Shown one piece after another: positions 34,933 through 43,592 of a stretch of 64,000 bases of DNA. Numbering within the stretch: position 1 is the first letter of the stretch; each line of letters begins with the position of its first letter. The position numbers were made by a program, and so were the translations under genes. This stretch comes from Nitrospira_D sp019636945 (GTDB lineage: Bacteria > Nitrospirota > Nitrospiria > Nitrospirales > Nitrospiraceae), in the NCBI RefSeq assembly GCF_047338595.1, contig NZ_JBLFBO010000008.1, positions 62,001 through 126,000 of the forward strand, read 5' to 3'. The notes under the pieces are model-generated. The model ran no database searches, was not told where the DNA came from, and saw only the letters and a list, made by a program, of their open reading frames with translations.

Positions 34933-36075
34933 ATGAGTCGAACCGGTATCATCTGTCTGTCGCTTGTACTCGTGCTCGGGCTTCCTCTACTTGGTGTGTT
35001 GTGGGCCGGTGAACCGCTTGGTCGCTATCTTGAATTTCCTCCCCGCACCAGTTATGTGCAGCATGAGCCCTTCTCCTGGCCGGTATTTATCGCGATCGCC
35101 CTTCTGATCGTCATAGTTCTTGGAGCAGTCTCCTTTCGTATTGCTGTTTCAAACCATCAGCTATCAGCTGCCAGCCATCGGTCATCAGCTTTTGTGGGAA
35201 CGCTTCACGCCTCATGTTTCACGCTGCCCTGGTGGGGCTGGCTCGCAATCGGATGGACCTGCCTCTGGTGGGTCGTAGCCTGGACTCGGGTTCCCTGGCT
35301 GGTCGTGGTCCAGGAGCACACATTCACGCCGCTGTGGCTCGGCTACATCATGATTGTGAACGCTTGCACGTTCGGTCGCACTGGCCGATGCATGATGCTC
35401 CATCGGCCTCGGTACTTTCTGTCACTCTTTCCTTTGAGTGCTGTGTTCTGGTGGGTCTTTGAGTATCTCAATCGATTTGTCCAGAACTGGTATTACGTTG
35501 GTGTGGCTGATCTGTCGTCGGTCGAGTATTTCTTCCGAGCGACGACTCCATTTTCCACCGTGCTGCCGGCTGTGATCGGCACGGCGGAGCTTCTGACTTC
35601 GTATCGTGTCATCAGTTCTGGCCGGAATCGGTTCAAAGCCATTCAATATCTACAGAAGAAGTGGTCGGGTTGGGTACTTGTGGGCCTGTCCTGCTGCGGA
35701 CTCTTCGGCATTGGACTCTGGCCCAATTATCTTTTCCCACTGGTCTGGGTTGGACCGCTGCTGTTGGTCGTCTCGCTTCAAGTGCTCGCCGGAACACCGA
35801 CCGCTTTTTCACCCCTTGCGCAGGGTGATTGGCGAGGCATCGGGGTGCCGGCATTAGCGGCGCTGATCTGCGGAATCTTTTGGGAGCTGTGGAACTGGAA
35901 GAGCCTGGCTCACTGGGAGTATGCTCTTCCATTCGTCCATCGGTTCCCGTTGTTCGAGATGCCGCTGCTCGGCTATGCAGGGTATCTTCCTTTCGGTCTC
36001 GAATGTGTGGTGGTCGCCGATCTTTGCTTGCGCCGTCAGTTTTCTGGTGGGGTGGAGTATTACACTCATGAATGA
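34933..36075 (+). CDS. Polytopic membrane protein with a heptad repeat inside its coding sequence
   Basis: 380 residues, about ten hydrophobic helices, many Trp and Tyr; no family recognised. Helices are near residues 5-25, 50-72, 99-118 and onward. Codons for residues 75-98, a hydrophilic Ser/His-rich loop between helices two and three, are made entirely of ten consecutive 7-bp units (35156-35225) of the same kind as the intergenic elements. The frame stays open. The ATG of the next gene (36068) overlaps its 3' end by 8 bases, so the two are co-translated. Confidence 0.78.
   Translation: MSRTGIICLSLVLVLGLPLLGVLWAGEPLGRYLEFPPRTSYVQHEPFSWPVFIAIALLIVIVLGAVSFRIAVSNHQLSAASHRSSAFVGTLHASCFTLPWWGWLAIGWTCLWWVVAWTRVPWLVVVQEHTFTPLWLGYIMIVNACTFGRTGRCMMLHRPRYFLSLFPLSAVFWWVFEYLNRFVQNWYYVGVADLSSVEYFFRATTPFSTVLPAVIGTAELLTSYRVISSGRNRFKAIQYLQKKWSGWVLVGLSCCGLFGIGLWPNYLFPLVWVGPLLLVVSLQVLAGTPTAFSPLAQGDWRGIGVPALAALICGIFWELWNWKSLAHWEYALPFVHRFPLFEMPLLGYAGYLPFGLECVVVADLCLRRQFSGGVEYYTHE
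35156..35225 (+). repeat. Intragenic heptad array of ten units
   Basis: Units in exact 7-bp register: ATCAGCT, ATCAGCT, GCCAGCC, ATCGGTC, ATCAGCT, TTTGTGG, GAACGCT, TCACGCC, TCATGTT, TCACGCT. The last three match words of the intergenic elements at 7.7 and 9.6 kb. It lies within the coding region of the membrane protein above. Confidence 0.85.
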
Positions 36076-36517
36076 TGCTCAAGCTAACAATAGAACAGCC
36101 TCTATGCCGGATCCTCGCCTGCTCCAACTTCTCGGAGTTATTGCTTTCCTGAATGTACTGCATCTCGTCGACCATCTTCTTCGAGGAGATTTTCATTGGC
36201 CGATCGACGAACAATCGATTGGATTTCTCGTCGTGGCGACGGTCATCCTGGGCGGGATGGGATTGGGAGTCTGGCTGTATCGGGCAGGATGGGTAGGCGC
36301 CCGTTTCTGGACGGTTGTCGGAATGCTTGGTCTAGGGCTCGGTTGGCTCTCGCATTTCAGCCCGATGACGGATCAGCCACTGTCGGTTATCTACCAGGGC
36401 TATGGGGCTCCCTGGGCGGGAGTCTTAGCAGTGGGCTGTCTTATCCTTCTCATGCTGTCCGTTCTTGGAGCCACGGCCTTTGCAGGATATCTCTGGAAGC
36501 GACAGAGCCATTCGTAA
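36068..36517 (+). CDS. Small four-helix membrane protein
   Basis: 149 residues; ATG overlaps the stop of the preceding membrane-protein gene. Four predicted helices (about 20-35, 51-70, 77-96, 118-140) with an HLVDHLLRGDFHWP motif after the first and a periplasmic loop HFSPMTDQPLSVIYQGYG. No family recognised. Coupling with the upstream gene suggests they work together in the inner membrane. Confidence 0.75.
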   Translation: MNDAQANNRTASMPDPRLLQLLGVIAFLNVLHLVDHLLRGDFHWPIDEQSIGFLVVATVILGGMGLGVWLYRAGWVGARFWTVVGMLGLGLGWLSHFSPMTDQPLSVIYQGYGAPWAGVLAVGCLILLMLSVLGATAFAGYLWKRQSHS

Positions 36518-36529
36518 TTGGAGCCGTTC

Positions 36530-37204
36530 CTATCTCATTTCCGTCCAGAGGCCGATTTGTGAACGGAACGCCAATTGACGGACGGTGGTTCGGATCACGG
36601 TGACGTCGTGTGTCTGGTCGATCGACTGTACCTGCTCGTTCGGTGAGAAGCGAATCGAGAAGAACCCTCCCGTGAAAGCAGAGAATGCCAAGGCTCGCTC
36701 AGGCGTGATCGCGACGGCGACATGGCCTCGCCCGTGCAATTGATGAACGGTTTCATTCGGTCCCAACGCTTCGCTGAACCAATGGCCACGACTTTCTTGA
36801 AACCCATGGACCCGTCGATTGGTCTGGACCAAAAGCATGCGCGGCAATACCTGATGTTGCTCCACCTGTTCCTCGACACCCAGCTGCACCTCCGTCCATC
36901 GGTGTAAGGCCGAAGAAAAGCCCAATAGCCTTCGAGTGGTCTGAGCAAGTCCCGCTGGTCCGTGAGCTGAAGCGGTGACGATCGTTTCATTGACTCCCAG
37001 TGGCTCTTCAACGGGACTCCCGCCCCCTGGTAGGGCAACGACCCTATCCTTTACGACTGTGATCAGGACATCGACAGAGCGGCCTTGGGTGTAGACAGGA
37101 CTTGGGCATAGGGCAGCTATGATCAGGAGGAGAATCCCCCAGTGTCTGCTGGAAAAAGCTACCGGTATCCTATGTGTAGGGCTGTTTCCTCGTTGTCTTG
37201 CCAT
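36530..37204 (-). CDS. Exported protein with four tandem beta repeats
   Basis: 224 residues with a signal peptide (hydrophobic core about 23-33, cleavage near VYTQG). The mature part contains about four copies of a 40-45-residue unit of the form R-(x)-LGF-(x)6-W-(x)-E-(x)2-LG-(x)2-E-(x)-V, seen at LLGFSSALHRWTEVQLG, VHGFQESRGHWFSEALG, ALAFSAFTGGFFSIRFS and QLAFRSQIGLWTE. This resembles half a beta-propeller or a small beta-repeat array. Function unknown; convergent with the membrane protein pair. Confidence 0.7.
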   Translation of the reverse strand: MARQRGNSPTHRIPVAFSSRHWGILLLIIAALCPSPVYTQGRSVDVLITVVKDRVVALPGGGSPVEEPLGVNETIVTASAHGPAGLAQTTRRLLGFSSALHRWTEVQLGVEEQVEQHQVLPRMLLVQTNRRVHGFQESRGHWFSEALGPNETVHQLHGRGHVAVAITPERALAFSAFTGGFFSIRFSPNEQVQSIDQTHDVTVIRTTVRQLAFRSQIGLWTEMR

Positions 37205-37306
37205 GCTGCATCATACAAGGGAGGGACTTGGGCTGTCTTCAGGCGCGTCGGCCTCATGCTATCTGCCGATTGTGTGACGGGAATTGGAGGTATGTCCAGA
37301 AAGCAA

Positions 37307-37340
37307 GACCGCCGTTGGTTCATCAGGACCGACGGCGGTC
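37307..37340 (-). terminator. Hairpin terminator after the 143-residue helical protein gene
   Basis: A perfect 9-bp GC-rich stem (GACCGCCGT with ACGGCGGTC) around a 16-base loop, about 30 bases beyond the stop at 37371. On the minus strand it is followed by TTGCTTTCT. Confidence 0.6.
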
Positions 37341-37370
37341 ATTTATCGTGAGCACTAGGCTGGTAAAACG

Positions 37371-37802
37371 TTATACCGATGGGAGTGTCAGCAGTTTCTT
37401 CATCTCGCAGTGGGCCAGTACGACGTCTGGGGCGCGTTGAAGTGCCTCATAATAACTCCGCTCATATCCATCGCCAAGTTCGGAGGGGCGAATGAGTCCT
37501 CTGATTTCCGTCAATAAGATGGCGACGTCATCAACCGTTGGTTGATCGTGTCCGTCGAGCAGTTCGTCGATACGGACAACCATGTTCGATAATGGATGGA
37601 GCCAGGTAAACCAGGGGTCGTTCATCACCAGCTGGAGGAGCTGGCCAGTGGAATCCACTCGGCCATAAATCCGCTCATAGGTCAGTTGCTCAGCGACAAT
37701 CAGGGCTTTATGCAAGCCTAAGAGCCCATGCCGAACATCGGCCAAGGTTCGCCGCAGTGGATTGGTTTCTCGGACGTCTGTGTGCTTTGATGAAATAGCC
37801 AT
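37371..37802 (-). CDS. Conserved-looking helical protein of unknown function
   Basis: 143 residues from ATG 37802 (a longer frame to 37850 lacks similarity-like sequence). All-helical, with LADVRHGLLGLHKALI, AEQLTYERIYGRV and NDPWFTWLHPLSNMVVRIDELLD segments that look strongly conserved. No signal peptide. I could not name the family. A terminator hairpin follows. Confidence 0.65.
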   Translation of the reverse strand: MAISSKHTDVRETNPLRRTLADVRHGLLGLHKALIVAEQLTYERIYGRVDSTGQLLQLVMNDPWFTWLHPLSNMVVRIDELLDGHDQPTVDDVAILLTEIRGLIRPSELGDGYERSYYEALQRAPDVVLAHCEMKKLLTLPSV

Positions 37803-37929
37803 AGTAGTTATTTTAACAGCTCGGTTGAAAGTTAAGGATTCAGGTACCATCCCTCTGTGAGTGACTCACTGGGATTCTTATCGGATGGCAGCCGGTCGTT
37901 CTGTAGTCGTACTCAAACTCATAACTGGA

Positions 37930-37953
37930 CTGAGTGTGAGCCTTCGCACTCAG
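37930..37953. terminator. Short hairpin between minus-strand genes
   Basis: CTGAGTG and CACTCAG form a 7-bp stem with a 10-base loop, about 50 bases beyond the stop of the lipoprotein gene (38001). No T-run. Could be a weak end structure, or a one-unit relative of the heptad elements. Confidence 0.3.
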
Positions 37954-38000
37954 GTATCTCCGATATGATGAGAGGAATCGAGGGCGCCATGACGTGTCCC

Positions 38001-38843
38001 TCACTGTTCCGTAACTGCAGAGGGGGCGATGTCGGAGACCCGTTGCTCGTATGAATGCTGATCAGATCGTCCCTGGAAAGGCTTGTTCTTTTGAGGGCTT
38101 AGCAGGTTCCCATAGAAGGAAAATAACTCGCCGGTTAGTCGGGCCGTGTTCTCGGGATCCGTTGGGCGTTTTCGTCGGATATAGTCGTTTAACAGACGGC
38201 CCTCCGCTGTTTTGTGGACATGGGGCTGACTCAGATTCATCCGGTAGCGTGCAACGGCTCCAGCCACTCGGCTGATGAAGATGACCGTTTCGTCAGGCTC
38301 GATCTGCTCGACAATACCGACGTGTGTCAGCGGATCATTCAGCAGACCGTCCCCATTGAAATCCCAGGTGTTATCAAAGAACACCAGATCACCTGGGCGT
38401 ACATCCAGGGCTTGATGAAGCATGCCATGCTGGCGCACATGATTGTGGATGAGCCGGACGCCGTTCGCATTCACCTCGGGGTGGCTACTTCGGTAGAGGT
38501 CAATCCCGTGCTCCAAAAAGATGGCACGCGTCACTCCCGCACAGTCATAGTTGATGCGCCGACCTTGAATGGTGATGGTCTTTGACCCTAATAACCGTAC
38601 GGCTGAGTGAACGATGGCGGATCGACTGGGTAGGGAGGTGGGGATGGGGGCGGGAGTTGGTGCGTAAGAACTGAACGGTACCGGCTGGCGAAGGATGGGC
38701 ACCGATGATCGGTCAATGTTCTTGCTGAGGTTTTGCAGTGAAGTGGATGATTCAGCGGCCACGAGCTGTGGCTTCTTGGTCGGGGTGGCGCAGGCTGTTA
38801 GAGCTACGATTGCGAGGACAATCATGATGGCGATATGTTGCAT
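38001..38843 (-). CDS. NlpC/P60-like lipoprotein
   Basis: 280 residues; AGAGGAGG upstream of the ATG. Lipobox LTAC near residue 18 predicts lipidation. A Pro-rich linker (about 50-75) leads to an NlpC/P60-like domain: catalytic Cys in YDCAGVTRAIFLEHGI (family usually DCSG), PGDLVFFDNT, and the partner His in LTHVGIV. Likely a periplasmic peptidoglycan peptidase or amidase. It is 14 bases downstream of the AAA ATPase gene and probably co-transcribed with it. Confidence 0.83.
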   Translation of the reverse strand: MQHIAIMIVLAIVALTACATPTKKPQLVAAESSTSLQNLSKNIDRSSVPILRQPVPFSSYAPTPAPIPTSLPSRSAIVHSAVRLLGSKTITIQGRRINYDCAGVTRAIFLEHGIDLYRSSHPEVNANGVRLIHNHVRQHGMLHQALDVRPGDLVFFDNTWDFNGDGLLNDPLTHVGIVEQIEPDETVIFISRVAGAVARYRMNLSQPHVHKTAEGRLLNDYIRRKRPTDPENTARLTGELFSFYGNLLSPQKNKPFQGRSDQHSYEQRVSDIAPSAVTEQ

Positions 38844-38857
38844 CGGTCCTCCTCTTG

Positions 38858-40417
38858 CTACCGTACGTTTACAAATCGCCCTTCCGCAGTCTGTCGCAGT
38901 GCATCAATATCTTCTCGCCTGGTCACGGACAGGGGAATGGTATGGGTTAATTCTTCAATGAGCAGATCGGTTGTGAGCGGCGTTTTTTGATGGAGTGCCC
39001 GATAGAGGGCGGCCATCACGGCTTGCTCAATTTCAGATCCGCTGAACCCATCGCTGGCGCTGACGATCTTCTCGAGATCGAACTGGGTGCTGTCTTGCTT
39101 GCGCAGGCCCAGATGAATTCTCCAGATCGACGCGCGTTCGGCATCGTCCGGTAAGTCGACGAAAAAGATCTCGTCGAATCGGCCCTTCCGAAGAAGTTCA
39201 GGGGGGAGCGATGAGAGATCATTGGCCGTAGCGACTACGAATACGTCATGCTTCTTTTCCTGTAACCATGTGAGAAACGCCCCAAACAGGCGACGACTCA
39301 GGCCTGCATCGGCCTCACCATTACCACCTCCTGCGACCATCGCTTTCTCGATCTCATCGATCCATAAGACAATCGGGGACAACGACTCAGCCATTTCGAT
39401 CGCCTTCCGAAAGTTCTTTTCCGATTCTCCAATGAACTTGTCGAATAATCGGCCGGCATCAAGCTTCAACAGGGGGAGTTTCCACTCTCGTGCGATGGCC
39501 TTTGCCGCCAGAGACTTGCCGCAGCCTGGCACGCCAACGAACATGATCCCTCGAGGCGGAGTGAGATTGAGTGATTTGGCTTCCTGGGTAAACCCAACTT
39601 GGGCGCGCTCCAGCCACGCTTTGAGATTGTTGAATCCGCCCAACTCAAACCGGTTATCCTCCAGCGGATAGTATTCAAGCAGACCGCCGTCTTTGATCGC
39701 TTGCATCTTGCGTTTCAGGATGGTCCGCACATCCTCGGCCGAGAGGGTACCTCGCTCGACGAGACAGTGGGCGATCACCTGACGTGCTTGATGGAGCGTG
39801 AAGCCTTGTAATGCCCGGAGGATCGAATCGGATTCATCACCGGCGGGATTATTGTCTGGTATCCTGGCTTTGCCGAGCGAATTGAGAAGGCTACGCACAC
39901 GGATGGTGGAATGTGGGCGAGAGACGGATCTCGGGCCGAGTGACTGCAGCAGACCTTGGAGCATTGACCGCAATTCCTCTCGATCCGGGAGCTTCAGGTC
40001 CAGCCGGACGGCAATCTTGTCGAGATCCAGTGGCAGCGCGATCGGGTGACCGGTCAGGACGCAGGTGGCCCGTGTTCGACTGTAGACGGCTGCAACCTCC
40101 CGTAGCTGGCGGCACACGGCAAAATCCTGGAGATGTGGTCCAAGATCTTTCAGCCAAAATACTGCTTCGACCGTTAACCCATGGAGGTGCTGAAGGACTG
40201 CCAGGGGGGGCGTGGTTAGTTTGCTCAGAGTTGGGCCATCATCCGCACGGGTCAGCCCTCTGGTCATTGACCATTCGAAGAGCGGCATCCGTTCCTGAGC
40301 TGTGACGGATTGCAGGAGGGCCAGCACCCGCTCCTCTTCCACTGTTTCAATGACAACGAGAGGGTGAGAAGAACGGATCAGTGTACGGAGATCATGGACG
40401 GTCGTTGAGAGAGCCAT
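38858..40417 (-). CDS. Ycf46-like AAA+ ATPase
   Basis: 519 residues. The N-terminal half (1-255) resembles a degenerate AAA fold found in Ycf46-type proteins. The C-terminal half has a complete AAA module: Walker A VGVPGCGKSLAAK, Walker B IVLWIDEIEKA, the VVATANDLSSLPPELLRKGRFDEIF sensor and arginine-finger region, and a helical lid with GSEIEQAVMAALY. Cytoplasmic. Family function is poorly known; Ycf46 of cyanobacteria and plastids has been linked to carbon use. Its pairing with a lipoprotein peptidase is noted, not explained. Confidence 0.9.
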   Translation of the reverse strand: MALSTTVHDLRTLIRSSHPLVVIETVEEERVLALLQSVTAQERMPLFEWSMTRGLTRADDGPTLSKLTTPPLAVLQHLHGLTVEAVFWLKDLGPHLQDFAVCRQLREVAAVYSRTRATCVLTGHPIALPLDLDKIAVRLDLKLPDREELRSMLQGLLQSLGPRSVSRPHSTIRVRSLLNSLGKARIPDNNPAGDESDSILRALQGFTLHQARQVIAHCLVERGTLSAEDVRTILKRKMQAIKDGGLLEYYPLEDNRFELGGFNNLKAWLERAQVGFTQEAKSLNLTPPRGIMFVGVPGCGKSLAAKAIAREWKLPLLKLDAGRLFDKFIGESEKNFRKAIEMAESLSPIVLWIDEIEKAMVAGGGNGEADAGLSRRLFGAFLTWLQEKKHDVFVVATANDLSSLPPELLRKGRFDEIFFVDLPDDAERASIWRIHLGLRKQDSTQFDLEKIVSASDGFSGSEIEQAVMAALYRALHQKTPLTTDLLIEELTHTIPLSVTRREDIDALRQTAEGRFVNVR

Positions 40418-40633
40418 CGGACGAAAATGCTAGCACGAGGCTCTATGCTGACCAAGAAAACCACAGAATATCACTGACGGATAAGCCGACGTGTGTATGT
40501 CCGTTGCCGCTGCCATCACTTGGAACTCGTTAGGACAAGGAGGTGGGCAGACGCTGTTTTGCAACTTGCGTTCACGCTATTCAGAAAGGCCTGACATACC
40601 CTCGAGGGACAAAATCATCTGGACAGCCAATCT

Positions 40634-40722
40634 TGTGAAGCGTATGAAGGCCGTGAAACGTCATACGTGAAGTGTATCCCGTTCTGGATTAAAACGCTTC
40701 ACGAACAACGAGCGACGGATAT
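40634..40722. repeat. Heptad-period hairpin element, near-copy of the element at 7.7 kb
   Basis: Left arm CGTGAAA, CGTCATA, CGTGAAG, TGTATCC in 7-bp steps. Right arm CGCTTCA, CGAACAA, CGAGCGA, CGGATAT. The arm pair ACGTGAAGTGT/ACGCTTCACG encloses an 18-base loop with 14 of 18 bases equal to the loop at 7742-7759. Bases 40694-40722 are the reverse complement of 7713-7741 with two mismatches. Confidence 0.85.
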
Positions 40723-40776
40723 TCTCGTAGCGGAGCATCGACAGTTACAGGAGCAGCGTTCGTGAATAAAGTGGGG

Positions 40777-41496
40777 TTAGGTCTTTTGAGGGCTTTCAAG
40801 CGCCTTATTGATTTCGCTGATCAGGCGGCGCTCGATTTCACTGGTTTCCTCGTGACTCACGCTCAAGATCCGCCCTCCCTGGGCGACCCGTTCGAACTCT
40901 GCTTTCACCCCAAGCTTCGTGACACTGTCTGGAAGGGCTTCAAGTGAGACGAGATATTGGTTTCGTGAGCCCGTCATCTCAAGCGTCGCAGGGGTAGAAA
41001 TCTTACGCTCAGTCACATAGACCGCCCGTTGATCGGTCTTGACGCTAACTTTTAGATGATATCCGTTCCGCGCCAGGGCGTCTTCAACTACTTTGGCCAC
41101 GGTCGGCATTGGCCGCGGCAGGGTGTCGGATTGCGCACCTTTCTCCTCGATTTTGAGCGATTCTGCCATCTGTGCGGCGATCATTCGTTTCGTTTCAGCC
41201 AGCTGCAGCTCCATTTGCTCGTTGAGCCGTTTCGCGTCGGCTTTGGTCACCTCCATGCTGCTCTTGGCATCGCGGAGTTCCTGATTGAGCAGATCAATCT
41301 GTTGCTGCATGACCTTATTCCCGTCCTGCAAAGAGCTTAAGAGAGATTCTTGCTTCGCCAGTTGCCGTTTGAGTGCGTCATTCTCCACACGGAAAGGATT
41401 CTCCCGACTCCCATCGGGTGCGCAGCCGAGCGCGATCATGAACCAGACGATGCCAATTCCCAGTGACTGCGGACTGCCCAGTGTTTTATCCTGCAC
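40777..41496 (-). CDS. Coiled-coil lipoprotein
   Basis: 239 residues from GTG 41496, chosen for the GAGGAG five bases upstream and the lipoprotein signal (FMIALGCAPDG, Cys near residue 25) that follows. Residues about 35-115 form a continuous coiled coil (alternating Leu/Gln/Lys heptads). Residues about 135-230 form a mixed alpha/beta domain of unknown family. Probably anchored in the outer or inner membrane leaflet. Function unknown; divergent from the next gene. Confidence 0.72.
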   Translation of the reverse strand: MQDKTLGSPQSLGIGIVWFMIALGCAPDGSRENPFRVENDALKRQLAKQESLLSSLQDGNKVMQQQIDLLNQELRDAKSSMEVTKADAKRLNEQMELQLAETKRMIAAQMAESLKIEEKGAQSDTLPRPMPTVAKVVEDALARNGYHLKVSVKTDQRAVYVTERKISTPATLEMTGSRNQYLVSLEALPDSVTKLGVKAEFERVAQGGRILSVSHEETSEIERRLISEINKALESPQKT

Positions 41497-41605
41497 GTGT
41501 GCTCCTCTCAGTTGACTGGTAAGATTATCTACGCTTCGCCTCAACTTGTAAATGCGATATCGGAAATTTGATTGTTGGAAATGGCTCCTCAATCGGTGCT
41601 CTGTC

Positions 41606-42250
41606 ATGAACAAGATGGTTGCCTGTGCGATGCTATTGCCATTTCTTTTCATGGGGTTGTCGCTTGCGGTGGAAGGAAGGCAGGGTGGTGTTGCTGTTCT
41701 ACCGGAGGACTATGACCTGTACGACCGGGTCATTGAGGGCAAATTTCTTACATCCCAGATCCACTTGGTCCTACTGGAACGTATGACGGTGTCACGGCTT
41801 GTGCCGGACCAACCTGATTCCATGACGATAGCGTTTTTTCGGCAGCAAGAGTTCTTCAATGGAATGATACCGCAAGAGCTGGTCCGCGATTTTATCGGTG
41901 TCAACCAAGCACAGAGCCGACTCGAAGGCAGATTTGGATTTGGTGTGCACTATCGATTTGTGTCCGAAGAGACGAGCGATGACGTAGAGGCACGCTTGGT
42001 GGTTCCTACTCTGCATGGTCATAAGACGGCGGTGCACGCTCGCTCTGTGCTTGATCGTCTGGCGTTCTCGCGTGTGGGGCGAACGCTGAAGAACGATCAA
42101 GCTCTCGTGTACGTCGAGAATAGGCGCCGTGATGGGACTGGAGCAGGGTTCCTGGTGTGGTTTCATCGGCGGGAAGAGGTATGGGAGCTCTTTGATACGG
42201 AGGTGGTGTGGACTATGCGCGATAGCGCAGATGACGCAGCACGTCCCTAA
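41606..42250 (+). CDS. Exported protein of unknown function
   Basis: 214 residues from ATG 41606. Signal peptide (VACAMLLPFLFMGLSLAVEG). The mature part is mixed beta, with DYDLYDRVIEGKFLT, an FGFGVHYRFVSEE strand pair, and a final VWFHRREEVWELFDTEVVW strand. No family recognised and no cysteines in the mature part. Periplasmic location inferred. Confidence 0.65.
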   Translation: MNKMVACAMLLPFLFMGLSLAVEGRQGGVAVLPEDYDLYDRVIEGKFLTSQIHLVLLERMTVSRLVPDQPDSMTIAFFRQQEFFNGMIPQELVRDFIGVNQAQSRLEGRFGFGVHYRFVSEETSDDVEARLVVPTLHGHKTAVHARSVLDRLAFSRVGRTLKNDQALVYVENRRRDGTGAGFLVWFHRREEVWELFDTEVVWTMRDSADDAARP

Positions 42251-42289
42251 CTTGCGCCGCACGGTCCTATGGCTGTAGCATGCGACTCT

Positions 42290-42928
42290 ATGGCTTCGCT
42301 GATTCGAAAAACGTTTTCAGTCCCGCCGCTTGGCTGTAATTGCTCGATCGTCGGTGACCCCGTCACGAAGCAAGCGGTCGTGATCGATCCCGGCGGGGCC
42401 CCGGAGAGAATTGTCCAGGAAGTGCAGCGACTGGGATTCACGATCAGTCACATTTTGCATACCCATGCCCATTTCGATCACTTTCTGGCGTCCAGCGAGC
42501 TCAAGCATACGACCGGTGCAACGTTGTGTCTCCATCAAGACGATCTCAAGCTGTGGGAAAACCTCGAACTGCAGTGCCGCATGTTTGGGGTGTCCTATCG
42601 ACCGGCCCTCTTACCGGACTATTGGCTCGTCGATGAAGAAAAGGTGATGCTGGGACAGGTGCCGATTATTGCGCTCCATACGCCGGGCCATACGCCTGGG
42701 TCGATGAGCTTTCATGTGCCGAATGACCAGTTGGTACTGGCAGGTGACACCCTGTTCCGGGGCAGCATCGGCCGGACCGACTTGTGGGGCGGAAACTTTG
42801 AGGCGATTGAAGAGTCTATCCGAGAACGATTGTACACCCTCGATGATGCCACGACGGTGGTCACTGGGCATGGGCCTGAGACCGAAATTGGGTGGGAAAA
42901 GGAATCAAACCAGGTTGTCCGTGTGTGA
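42290..42928 (+). CDS. Glyoxalase II-type metallo-beta-lactamase hydrolase
   Basis: 212 residues from ATG 42290 (ATG 42269 is an alternative). Metal motif THAHFDH, HTPGHTPGSMSF, AGDTLFRGSIGRTDL and final VVTGHGPETEIGWEK. These place it in the GloB/ETHE1-like group of MBL thioester or glyoxalase II-type hydrolases. Cytoplasmic. Substrate not determined by sequence alone. Confidence 0.88.
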   Translation: MASLIRKTFSVPPLGCNCSIVGDPVTKQAVVIDPGGAPERIVQEVQRLGFTISHILHTHAHFDHFLASSELKHTTGATLCLHQDDLKLWENLELQCRMFGVSYRPALLPDYWLVDEEKVMLGQVPIIALHTPGHTPGSMSFHVPNDQLVLAGDTLFRGSIGRTDLWGGNFEAIEESIRERLYTLDDATTVVTGHGPETEIGWEKESNQVVRV

Positions 42929-43062
42929 TGGTGCAGCGGGACGTGCCCCTTCGAATTGTAGCTGTTCCACAATGCCACGCTGCAGTGAGTAAGAAGGTGC
43001 GTCGTACGGCGAACCTCTAAGCGATGGGATCACAACGCAGACGGCATTTGTCAGTCGCTGCG

Positions 43063-43371
43063 CTACTCTTTGGCCATGCGTTCCTTGAGTCGTTCAATCC
43101 GCTTCTCAGTGGCTTGTTTAATGAATGTCATGTTCTCGGCAAGATGCTGTTGGGCGTTGATTTTCCCCTCTTCCCGGCGTTTCTGCTGATCAAGCCCAAA
43201 CTGGGCAATGACCGGCCCGTCTTCCTTGTTCAGCCCTTTCCAGATCTCTATACAGCGCGGTTGTTCAGCGGGCAGATACTTATCGCAAGGTGGATCAGCC
43301 GCTGATGCTATTGCAGGTGTAATCGCAAGGCTGAGGATGAGACCAACCGAACGATACCAAGGTCGATTCAT
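43063..43371 (-). CDS. Small exported helical protein
   Basis: 102 residues; ATG 43371 with GGAG upstream. Signal peptide (SLAITPAIASAA). Mature part has two cysteines (PPCDKYL, PRCIEIW), then a long amphipathic, Lys/Glu/Gln-rich helix to the end. Periplasmic; no family recognised. Confidence 0.65.
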   Translation of the reverse strand: MNRPWYRSVGLILSLAITPAIASAADPPCDKYLPAEQPRCIEIWKGLNKEDGPVIAQFGLDQQKRREEGKINAQQHLAENMTFIKQATEKRIERLKERMAKE

Positions 43372-43592
43372 TCTGTACTCCATCTGAGTGGACGGTTGCT
43401 TGAACGAGACACCTTACCATAAGTGATGGTGTTCAGGACGCACACGGAATCGATAAGAGGTATGTGGAGATAGTACTCGAACGGTGGAGCAGAAGAAGCA
43501 AATGGGTATGAACGGATCGATAGACTCTTTCAGGCTCACTGCTTGTTGCTATGTGTTGGTCAACGGACGAGCGGACGGTTCTGGGACAACTC

